Part shown: positions 54,536 to 64,000 of the stretch, piece after piece
How positions within the stretch are numbered: position 1 is the stretch's first letter
Layout of the letters: each line of letters begins with the position of its first letter
DNA from: Tolypeutes matacus
Lineage: Eukaryota > Chordata > Mammalia > Cingulata > Chlamyphoridae
Direction of reading: 5' to 3'
Length of the DNA: 64,000 bases
NCBI GenBank assembly: GCA_026826555.1
Contig: JAKSZT010017954.1
Location: forward strand, 2,553,825-2,617,824
Translations under genes and position numbers: made by a program
Notes under the pieces: generated by a model
What the model was told of the DNA's origin: nothing
Seen by the model: only the letters and a program-made list of their open reading frames with translations
Database searches by the model: none

Positions 54536-57500
54536 AAGACCAAAAGAGGTTTGGGTGGTCTGAGAATCTCTTAACCATTATCAGCCTAAAACACAAAAAC
54601 AGGTGACAAAGTGCATGGCTGTCCCTGGCTGGATAACTTTTGGAAGAAAATAGGTGACCAATCTGTATTGGGCCAGTTCTATAGTTAGCCAGCCTCCATG
54701 GGAGGAGAGCTATTTTTCTGAGCTTTATGTAACAGATGTGGTTTTGTATAAATCACACTTCTGTAAACCGAATCCTATTTTAAATGTACTAGCGGAGATT
54801 GCTATTTAAAGGAAGCTGATGCCAAAATCTTTTGTAAAATGAATAATAATAATCTCCTAATTTGTACTTAGTGTCAAATCACATTTTCAAAAAAAAAAAA
54901 AAAAATCATATTTACCTAAATCAAGGTATGCTTGTGTGAGCTGAAGAAATCTCTTCATTTTCCATTTTTCCACTATCTTCATTATTCCCTTTCTCCTTGC
55001 CCCCATTCTTCCTGCCTTTCCTTTAGCTGAGTTTTTTTTTTTCTTTCTTAGACTCTGGCATAAAATGTTCTTCTGTAACATGCCCAGAATTAAGGGTGCA
55101 ATGGGCAGTGGCCACTTCCCAGACCAACTGAAGCCACATCTGGGGTGGAGCAAAGGAATCTGTTTGGAGCATCTGTCTGTGTACCTGGGGAACAGGATTA
55201 ATTCCCAGGTGCTGTCCATGTACAGCCAGGTTTGGGACCCACTGACCAAAGAGATGACCATGTGCTATTTGCCTTTCGCAATACCGTCTTTGCACTCCAT
55301 AGAACTAAGGAGCCTGGACAATTTTGGGGCTTTGCAGCAGGCAGCTGGTGTGAATTTAGCCAGAGACTCTTACAGGGCAGGGCTGGTTTGTATGGGAGCT
55401 GGAGTCCACAGCTCAGGAATACTCCCCCTTAGTACGTCGTCTGCCCTGTTGATATTGTAGATAAGAGCAAGTTCCCGTGGCCACTGCCTGAAGAAGCTTC
55501 GTTCACGTGCTCTCCAGAGTGTCTGACTGAAGTGAACTTGGGCTTCACTGGCCTCCTACCCCATCTCTGTTTCCCTTCAAACTAGAATGGGTCAGAGAGA
55601 GCACAATTATATATTTGTGGCACCGGTAGAAGATGTGCAAGCAACTAACACCAGCACCTGCTGTTCTGACAACAGTAAAAGGTTAGCCTAGATAGAGATT
55701 GTTCGGCTTTAGTTATGGTCTTCAGGAACCCATTCTAGGTCTTCTGAAAAACTTGCTCCTTTCAGGTCTCACCAGACCAGGAGATGGTAATATCTGCTAA
55801 TAGGACAGGTGGGACTTTTTATAAGATGAGAGATAACAAATGTGTTGAGGTCAGAGCAGAGGTTTAGTAAACAAGGGGCCCTGGCTAAGCGTGCAGCTCT
55901 AACCATCTAAGTAGTAGAAGGTAGAACATGCGCCTGACTGAGCAAGGTGGGTTCTAGCCCTACCCTGTATGTCCTGACTTCTCTGAGCCCCTTTGTTTAT
56001 CTGGGAAGTATGCTCCGACTTCCTCACAAGGTTTTCTCAACACCAGTTAGATGACATTTCTGAAAGCTCTGGTGGTTATGAAGGGCTAAACAAAAATGGA
56101 GAAGTGATATCGCCGTAATTATTCAAGCAAACCTCGTATTTGCAGATTTGAATGAGCCAAACTGATACATTGGAGAATGGTCATCATTACAGAATTATTT
56201 GCTGGAGTCAAATAAGTTATTTTCACCTAGCTACTTGGAAGCTGCATTTCAGGAAAATTAGATGACAGTTGCGTGATGTGAAGGCCACCACCTGAAGTGA
56301 GAAATGAAGCTGAAGAATGAGATGTTGAGAGGGGTGATGCCAATGCCAGCCAGAGGATTTACCTGTCACAGGATTGGGAACCACTCTAGGTTTCTGAACA
56401 GGGAGCTCCCACGAGTAGAACTATGTCTGTGGAAAGTTATTCTTACAGCTTTATTTGGGGTTGATTGTGGTGGGGAAAACAGGCTTGAGGTGCGGGTGTT
56501 TGGTGGCTGCGGGATGTTGGGGAGGGCGAAGCAGCAGGACTTGGCGCTACCTGGCTACTCGAATGCTCTGTGACTCATTATCTGACGGACGGAGACTCTT
56601 AGGAACAGGGCTCTGTAAGAGACAAATAGCCAAGTGAAGAGTTATTCCTGTACTTGGGGACGAAGCCCTCGTGTCCTGAGGTAATCAGATAAAAGTTGCT
56701 CTGTATCAGTAAAAGAGAACAGAAAAAACTGACCTCAGAGTTGGGAATCTGGGGAAGTAAGAGAATGGGGGAGGTCATGATGGGAGGAAGCTCAGGAAGT
56801 TGGGCAATGCTGGTGGTTTGAGGTGGACACAGCACAGAGACCAGCTGTCATCTGGAAGGCTTTCCCGGAAGCCCGATCAAGGGCACTGCAAAAGGCCACT
56901 CCCACTGGGCTCAGCGGATATTGAGTGGTCAGGATATGTCTGATGGGGCTTGCCTAAGACAACTTTTTAGTGAGATCGACTTGCCCAAAGAGTGACTACC
57001 ATGAATTCTCTGGTGCAATACTTGTGTTCATGACGTTGCAGGTCTAGGGAAGGGGAACTGAGGCTTCCTCCATGACAGAACAGGACTGTGACAGAACTGT
57101 GAGGAGGGTTCTTTCCTCAGCCACAGCTCCCTGCTGTGTGACAGAGGGTAGACAGTTAGGCCTCTCCTCCTCCTTCAGACCTGCTATCAAGTGTCTAGTC
57201 CTGTGGCCTACATTCTGGGACCTTCCAAAGGCCTCAGTGGCACCCCAGTGTTGTCGGAAGTATTCTCAAGGGGAGATGCCACTGGCATATGGGGAAAAGG
57301 AGTAGCCCCAAGACCCCCCAGAAACTGGGTTGCTCAAGTCAATGGGCAACAGGGGCATTAGTTTTTAGGTTGAAAGACAAAAGTACAGGGAAAATGGTGA
57401 GCTGTGCCTGAGGGTGTGACAAGGGGACCTGGCTGAAGGGACCTGGCTGAAGACGGCTCCTGGGTAGGCCATTATGAGAAATGAGGGCCTAGAGATGCAG

Positions 57501-57815
57501 AAAGCCAGACCTCCTCCGCTTTTCCTCCAGGCAGCTGGGAATGGTGGTCGGCAGGCAAGCGTGTGTCCGCCTTCCTGTCATCAGTTGCCCCCAGGCCAAA
57601 TGGTTTGATTACAGTGCCTGGAGTAAAGATTCTGGGGCACTTCGGAGATATGGAGCCTGGGGATCTCCCAGCCTAGAGGCCGAGGCAGAGAAAACAAGCA
57701 CACAGGCCCCAGTGGGCAGTGGAGGAGCTGACCCCGGAAGGCCTCTCCCAGCAGTGCCTGTGAGGCAGCATTTGAAAGAACAGAGGCGCATTCCCGGCGA
57801 GCAGGGGGAGAGAGA
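54536..57815. other. Mostly unique sequence, possible conserved block at 54640-54890
   Basis: The AT-rich stretch around 54700-54890, with words like GATTGCTATTTAAAGG, is free of recognised repeats. A worn MIR is possible at 55920-56050. A 14-base repeat GGGACCTGGCTGAA occurs twice at about 57424-57453. No exon with both splice sites was recognised. Confidence 0.45.
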
Positions 57816-57819
57816 GCAT

Positions 57820-60417
57820 TACTTCATTCCTTTTCACGACTGCATAAGATTCCCTTGCACAGATAGGCCACATCTTGTTTATCCATTCATCCATTGATGG
57901 ACACCTGGGTTGTTTCTAGCTTTTGGCACCTGTTTGGAACCTTCAAACAGAATGTGTAGAATGTTTCAATTTGGGGGGCTATATTCCTAGGAGTGGGATT
58001 GCTGGGTTGTATTTTAATTCTATTTTTAACTTCTTGAGGAACCACCAAACTGTTTTCCACAGTGACTGCACCATTTTACATCATTACGTACATTCCCACC
58101 ATGACATTCCAATTTCTCTCTCTTCATCAACACCCATTATTTGGTGGTGGGGGCGGGAGTTCTTTCCAATTTTAGCCATCCTAGTGGATATGAAATAGCA
58201 TCTTAATTGTGGTTTTGATTTGCATTTCTCTAATGACTGATGGTGTTAAGCAACTTTTCATGTGCTTATTGGCCATTTGAATATCTGCTTTGGAGAAATG
58301 TCTATGCCCATCTTTTAATTGTATTGTCTTTTTGTTGTTGAATTATAGGAGTTCTTTATATATTCTGTATATTAGACCTTTATCAGAGAGATGATTTGCA
58401 AACATTTTCTCCCATTCTATGGGCTGTCTCTTCACTATCTTTTTTATTTTTTATTTTTTAAAACAATTTTTTGAGATATGTTCACATACCATACAATCTA
58501 TCCAACATATATTTAATACAATCACAGAGTTGTGCATTCAACAACATGATCGATTATAGAGCATTTTCATTATTCCAAATAGAAAAGCCCCCTATCCTGT
58601 AGCAGCTATCTCTCAATCCCTCTATCTTTCCCCTTCTATAAGTAACTGCTAAACTAATTCCATCTCAATAAATTGTTATTTACATTTTCTTTAGATGCAG
58701 TACTTTGTATCTGGTTCCTTTCACTTAATGTTTTTTTTTATTTACTATTGATGGAGAAATATTTATATGTTATAATTCACTAAAGTTCATAGTTTGCTTT
58801 AGGTGTATTTTTGTCCATTCACCACCCTGTTATTAACATCCCGTAATAGTACCATACATTTATTCTAATTCATGGGAAAACATTCTATTTATATTATTGA
58901 CCAAACATTGTTGTTTTTCTCATAAATTGTGCTTTCATATATAACTAAAGGCCAAGAATTAATCACCTTGGTTTTGTTTTAAACAATTATTTTGACAGCA
59001 ATAAACATTTAAAAAAAAAACAAATATTTTATATATTTACCTTCACTTTTACATTTTCAGTGGCATTTATGTCTACTTTTAGGGTCCTTCTTTATCATAT
59101 TCTTGTCTGGATAATTTTTAAAGCAAAAAATCAATTCTCAGTGTGTGTGTGTGTGTTAATGTTCCTAAAAAACTTTTATTTTATTCTTAAATGAGAAAGT
59201 TGTTTTCAGCGGGTATTTAAACCTGGAATGAGATTTATCTTTCAGTACTTTAAATACATCTTTCCATTATCTTCTAATTTGTATAATTGTAGATGACTAA
59301 TCTCTTATATTTATTATTTTGCATATTACATGTATTTCCCTCTGAATTCCTTTGTTATTGTATACTTATCTTTGTTTTTCAGCAGCGAGTTCGATGAATC
59401 TAGATGTGTTTTATGGTCAATTGATTTTCTTTTGGCATTTATCCTTCCTGGCATATTGCTGACATTCGTGGCCTTATGATTTAATGTCTTTCCTTATCTT
59501 TGGAGAAGTCTTGGCCATTATCTCCTTAAATATTTCTTCTGCTCCATTCCCTCTCTATTCTTGTAGAACTCAAACTATATGTATTTAAAATTGTTTGATA
59601 TTGTCCTAAGGTTCTTGGATAATATTTTCCCACTGTAGTATTTTTCTTTGGCTTTCTTACTATTAGGTTAATTCCTATTCAATTATCTTCAGTTGCTCTC
59701 ATAATTTCCTCAGCTGTAGTAACTCTACTGTTGAAACTGTTGAAGGAATTACTTTTTTCTGATATTATGTTTGTTTTTATTTTATTTTATTTCTAGCATT
59801 TTATTGGACACCACCTTATAGTATCTTTATTATCTTGATAGTATCACTTGATGCACAAAAGTTTTGATGAAGTCCAATTTATTACTTTATTTTTTGTTGC
59901 TTGCACTTTTGCTCTCATATCTAAGAAACCAATGCCAAATCCGAGATCATGAGGATTTCCCCCTATGTCCACTTCTAGGAGTTTTATAATTTTAGCTCTT
60001 ATATTTAAGTCTTTGATCCATTTTGAGTTAATTTTGTAAATGGCGTGATCTTGGGATCCAACTTCATTATTTTTGCAAGTGTATATCCTGTTGTCCCAAT
60101 ACCATTTTTGCTGAAGAGAATATTCTTTTCCCCATTGAATGGTCTTGGCACCCTTGATGAAAATCTATTCGCCATAGATGTATGGGTTTATTTCTGAATT
60201 CTAGTTCTACTACACTGATCTCTGTCTATACTTATACCAGTACCACAATGTTTTGATTACTGTAGCTTTGTAGTCAGTTTTGAAATCGGTAAATGTGAGT
60301 CCTCCAACATTGTTCTTCCTTTTTAAGATGGTTTTGGCTATTCCATATGAATTTGATGATTAGCGTTTCCATTTCTGCAAAGAAGGCTGTTGGATAAGCA
60401 TTGTATTCAATCTGCTC
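57820..60417 (-). mobile_element. L1M LINE, antisense, split by another LINE
   Basis: Antisense 3' UTR and ORF2. The left part (57820 to about 58436) has 'GGAACCACCAAACTGTTTTCCACAG' and 'ATTATAGGAGTTCTTTATATATTCTG'. The right part resumes at about 59830 with 'GATGCACAAAAGTTTTGATGAAGTCCAATTTA' and runs to about 60417. Consensus order is kept across the interruption. All frames are broken. Confidence 0.85.
58440..59830 (-). mobile_element. HAL1/L1-like LINE, antisense, nested in L1M
   Basis: It lies between the two halves of the L1M. The left end is T/A-rich (antisense tail), then 'GAGATATGTTCACATACCATACAATC'. The right part has 'TCTTGGCCATTATCTCCTTAAATATTTCTTCTGCTCC', typical of antisense ORF1-type LINE sequence. 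Boundaries are approximate; a TATCTTTTTTA / TATCTTTATTA pair may be the TSD. Confidence 0.6.
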
Positions 60418-60439
60418 CCCTTCTCTTTCTCTCTTTCTT

Positions 60440-61384
60440 TTTAAAACTTTTTTCATTATGGTAAAATGTACATGACATGAACATTATTTTAACCATTTTA
60501 GGGAAGCAATTCTGCAACAATAAGTACATGGATGACATTATGTAACTTTCACTACTATTTCCAAAACATTTTCAACATCCCAAACAGAGACTCATACCCA
60601 TTAAGGAATAACTCCCCATTCCCTCCTCCGGCCACCCCTGGTAACCGCTATTCTGCTTTCTGTCTCTAGGAATTTGCGTATTCCAAGTATTTCATGTAAG
60701 AGAATTCATACAATATTTGTCCTTTTGTGTCTGACTCATTTCACTCAACATGATGTCTTCAAAGCTCATTGATGTTGTAGCATTTACTAGTCCTTCGTTT
60801 CTTTTTATGGCTAATATTCCATTGTGTGTTATGTACCAGTTTGTTTATCCGTTTATCTGTCGATGGACACTTGGGTTGCTTCTACCTTTTGGCTATTGTG
60901 AGTAATGCTGCTATGAACATTGGCATACAAATATCTGTTCCCCTCCCCAATTCCAGTTCTTCTGGACAGATACCTGTAAGTGGAATTTCTGGGCCATTTA
61001 GTAATTCTCTGTTTAATTTTCTGAGGAACCACCGAACTGTTTTCCACAGCAGTTGCACTGAACCATTTTACATTCCCACCAACAATGTATGAGGATTCCT
61101 ATTTCTCCACATCCTTGCCAATACTTGTTATTTTCAGGTTTTTTTTGTGTGTGTGTGTTTTTAAATAATAGCCATCCTAGTGGGTGTGGAGTGGTATCTT
61201 GTAGTTTTGATTTGCATTTCTCTAAAGTTGAGCATCTTTTCATATACTTATTGGCTATCTGTCTATCTTCTTTGGAGAAATCTCTATTCAGATCCTTTGC
61301 CCATTTTTCCAGTGGGCTGTTTGTTTTGTTGCTCAGTTGTAGGAGTATATATTCTGGATAGTAAACCCTTACCAGATACATGCT
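60440..61384 (-). mobile_element. L1M LINE 3' end, antisense, second copy
   Basis: 'CATTATGGTAAAATGTACATGACATG' start, 'TATGGCTAATATTCCATTGTG', 'GGAACCACCGAACTGTTTTCC', 'CATCCTAGTGGGTGTGGAGTGG'. It repeats the same 3' region already present at 57820. (GT)n at 61147-61158. Confidence 0.88.
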
Positions 61385-63660
61385 TCCATTCTCTCTTACC
61401 TGTTCCACTCAGGCTTTTGCCACCATTACTCACCTGACAGTGCCCTGGACGAGGTTACCAGTGACAGCCCGTTGTCAGACCCATTGGCTAATGCTCAGCC
61501 TTCACCTCACTTGCCCCTTCAACTGTATTCGACAGTCGATTGCTGTATCTAGCTTGAAACACTTTCTTCACTGAGAGAGGTGGCCGCTTTGACTCACCTC
61601 CTTCCCTGGCTCCTTCTGGTCTCCCTGACTTCTCTGGCCCATCCCAGGTTTCCATCTGGGCCTCTTTTCCTTTTTATTTATACCCACTTCCCAGCTGACC
61701 TCATTCAGCCTTGTGGCTTTGAATGCCCTCTCTAAACTGGTATCTCCCAAGTCACTCTCTCCAGTCTGGACTTCTCCCTGCCTCCCCCCCCCCAAAAGAT
61801 AACCATTTATTAGTAGTTTGGCACATTTTTTCCCCAGTTGAAAGTGTTTTTAGCCCAGAGTTGTCCAGCTTAATTTCTGTACCTCACTTGACAGTTAGCA
61901 TAAACCTGATAGAAGCTGATAAAGTGTCCACCAGGAAGGCTTTTAGTGCTCACACATACCTAGGCAGGAAATAAGATGTTGGAGAAGAACATGAAGGCCT
62001 TCTAATTAATCGCCTCCTCCAGACTTTCCAGCACTGTCTTTCCCTGCATCCTCCTCGGTGATGCACCAACCAGTTCTCTGTACGCTTTGCTCCTCTCACA
62101 ACAGAAAGGCCATTTCACCCATTTTCTGCCAGCCTCTGTCCATCAGGATGTTCCACCACATCTTGAGCCTAATCACACACAGCCAAATTCCTGGTCCTTC
62201 CTCAACAAACCTGCTTCTTCCCTAGTCTTCCCTGCTCCACCTTCATCCTTCAGTTGCTAAGGTGAAAACCACAGAGGCTTCCTTGAGCCCTCGCTTTTTT
62301 CTCACACCCACATCCACACCCCCAGCAGATCCAGACAGCCCAGCCTTCAGGAAAGATCCAGACCCTTCCGTCTCTCACCCCTCTGCCACCCTCCATGTCT
62401 AGCCTGGATTATTTTAATAGTCTCCTAACTATGACCCCCGCTCCCTCCTACTGCTGCTTTTCAATGGTGCAGCCAGAGCCCTCCATAGAACCGCGGCTCA
62501 TCGGCTTAGTCCTCTGCCCAAGGTTCTTACGGCGCCTCCAAGGCCCTGCCTGGCCTGGCTGCCTCCCCGCCTCGCCTCTCTCTGCTCCAGCCCTGTTGGT
62601 CTTTCTTGCTGTTGCTCAAACATGCCAAGCAAACTCTTCATTTTTTTTTAAGTGAACAATTCAGTGGTGTTTAGTACATTTACATTGCTATGCAACCATT
62701 ACCTCTATGCTCCAAAATATTGTCCCTGTCCCCGCTAAGCAGGCATTCGCCATTTTCCCCTCTCCCTAGCCCCTGGCAGCCACTAGCTACTTGCTGCCTC
62801 TATGGATTTGCCTATTTGGATATTTCATATAAATGGAATACTGTGTGGCCCTTTGCGTGGACTTCTTTCACTTAGCATACTGTTTTTAAGGTTCACCCAT
62901 CTGTCAGTACTTCCTTCCATTTTATGCCTACATAATATTCCATTGTACGCACACAGCACGTTTTATTTATCCATTCCTCTGCTTGTGGGTGTTTGGGTGG
63001 CTTCCACCCATCGGCTATTGTGAGTAGTGCTGCTATGAACATTCATGGCCAAGTTTTTGTCTGAACACCTGTTTTTATTCTTTTGAGCATATACCTAGGG
63101 CTGGGATTGCTGGGCCATGTGGTAATTCTGTGTTTAACTTTCTAGGAACTGCCAGGCTGTTCTCCATAGTGGCCGCACCGTTTCACCTTCCTACCTGCCG
63201 TGCGTAGAGGCCCTCATTCCTCCATATCCTCAGCAATACTTGCTGTTTTTCCATTTTTTGTTATCGTGGCCATCCTGGTGGGTGCGGGGTGGTGTCTCGG
63301 CACACTCGGGCTTTGCGCTGTCGGGTCTGTCTGCCTGAAATGCTCTCCCCCCAGTGTCCACGTAGCTCCCTCCCTCCCTTCCTTCAGGTGCCTGCTCAGC
63401 TGTGAGCTCACTGGCGAGGCCTTCCTGGATCATCCTCTCTACCCATGCCCCTGTCTTGCCCCCACACTCCCAGTGCCCTTTCTCTGTAACACCATGACCG
63501 TCCATCATGCTGTGTTGACTTGCTGTTTGGTTTGTCTGTCTCTCTCCACTAGAATGGAAGTCCCATGAGGGCTCTGCTGTTTCCTCAGTGCCTAAAACAG
63601 TATCTGACACTTAATGAGTCCTCCCAAAATATTTGTGAGGGAGTGAAGTTTAAGAGAGGA
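61385..63660 (+). mobile_element. L2 LINE, about 1.6 kb, split by an L1M
   Basis: Order: 'TTGAAACACTTTCTTCACTG' and 'GCTCCTTCTGGTCTCCCTGACTTC' (61555-61640), 'TGCCCTCTCTAAACTGG' (about 61726), 'CCTGGATTATTTTAATAGTCTCCTAAC' (about 62405). After the L1M interruption at 62640-63298 it continues 'GGGCTTTGCGCTG', 'TGCCTGAAATGCTCTCC', 'GAATGGAAGTCCCATGAGGG'. The part at 61795-62100 is poorly matched. Confidence 0.7.
62640..63298 (-). mobile_element. L1M LINE 3' end, antisense, inside L2
   Basis: T-run then 'GTGAACAATTCAGTGGTGTTTAGTAC', 'ACATAATATTCCATTGTACG', 'CATCCTGGTGGGTGCGGGGTGG'. Possible short TSD GCAAACTC (about 62629) and GCACACTC (63299-63306). Confidence 0.85.
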
Positions 63661-63822
63661 GAAGCAAATTGTGAGGTCCCAGAGTCATGGGATCACGGGG
63701 TCCTGGGGGGCCTTAAGAACAATCTCGTATAAACACCCTAGTGGTCAAAGACCCCCAGCCCAGGCCAAGCATCACTGCCCACTTTCCAAGGTCTCCTTGT
63801 CGGCCTCTGCACTCAACTCGCC
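63661..63822. other. Non-coding sequence, nothing recognised
   Basis: Short spacer between an L2 and an antisense L1M. Confidence 0.5.
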
Positions 63823-64000
63823 TTTAAAAAAAAAAATCAGGCTTATTGAGTTATAATTTATATACACTAAAATTCAGCATTGCTAGTGTTCAGGCCGAGT
63901 TTTGACATTCATGTGCAATTAGGTAACCGCTACATAGTCAAAACACAGAATGGTCCCATCACCCCCAAAAGCAGGGCCCTTTGTAGTCAGCCTCTTTTGC
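63823..64000 (-). mobile_element. L1M LINE 3' end, antisense, cut by the window edge
   Basis: Begins 'AGGCTTATTGAGTTATAATTTATATAC', the usual antisense L1M 3' terminus, and continues past the end of the window. The A-run at 63826-63836 precedes it on the wrong strand for a normal tail. Confidence 0.65.

Noticed and set aside
1..64000. CRISPR arrays, bacterial operons, intact retroviral genes
   Set aside because: None seen. Repeats are dispersed mammalian retroelements, and no direct-repeat and spacer pattern or intact gag/pol/env-type frame occurs.

Overview
This is mammalian nuclear DNA, almost certainly from a xenarthran and most likely an armadillo (Dasypus). The strongest evidence is eight or more tRNA-derived SINEs of the DAS type, as monomers and as dimers. 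They carry RNA polymerase III A and B boxes, A-rich tails and clear target-site duplications (TSDs). Ancient mammalian repeats (MIR, L2, L1M, HAL1-like LINEs) fill much of the rest. No bacterial, organellar or free-standing viral features are visible. There is a 400-base assembly gap at 3974-4373.

Layout. From 1 to about 45 kb I see no convincing protein-coding exon. The sequence is a mosaic of MIR and L2 relics, L1/HAL1 LINEs, five MaLR-like LTRs (all on the minus strand) and DAS SINEs. Stretches of possibly unique sequence include a candidate enhancer near 2.3-2.8 kb and a minus-strand 3'UTR-like block next to the gap. A CpG island at about 45.0-46.05 kb is the only convincing gene-regulatory landmark. 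Inside it are a seven-codon upstream ORF and an ATG in strong Kozak context, preceded by an in-frame stop. Six codons after that ATG comes a perfect GTAAGT splice donor. I read this as the promoter and first coding exon of a plus-strand gene that I cannot name. From about 46 kb to the end is then probably its first intron, holding MIR, L2, LTR and L1 copies and a pile-up of antisense L1 pieces at 57.8-64 kb.

Repeat history. TSDs resolve two stories well. A three-level nest lies at 30.6-32.0 kb: an old L1M(-), a younger L1 3' end(+) inside it, and a DAS dimer(-) inside that. A 4.1-kb LINE at 19.2-23.3 kb splits an L2 and appears to be one insertion joining an ORF1-type region directly to mid-ORF2 at a short microhomology. 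All LINE and LTR copies seen are decayed.

I did not find evidence for a new biological system. The most useful leads are the unidentified CpG-island first exon with its upstream ORF, a pair of roughly 63-bp related elements 4 kb apart, and the ORF1-to-mid-ORF2 LINE. Family names are from memory of consensus patterns; no database search was run.
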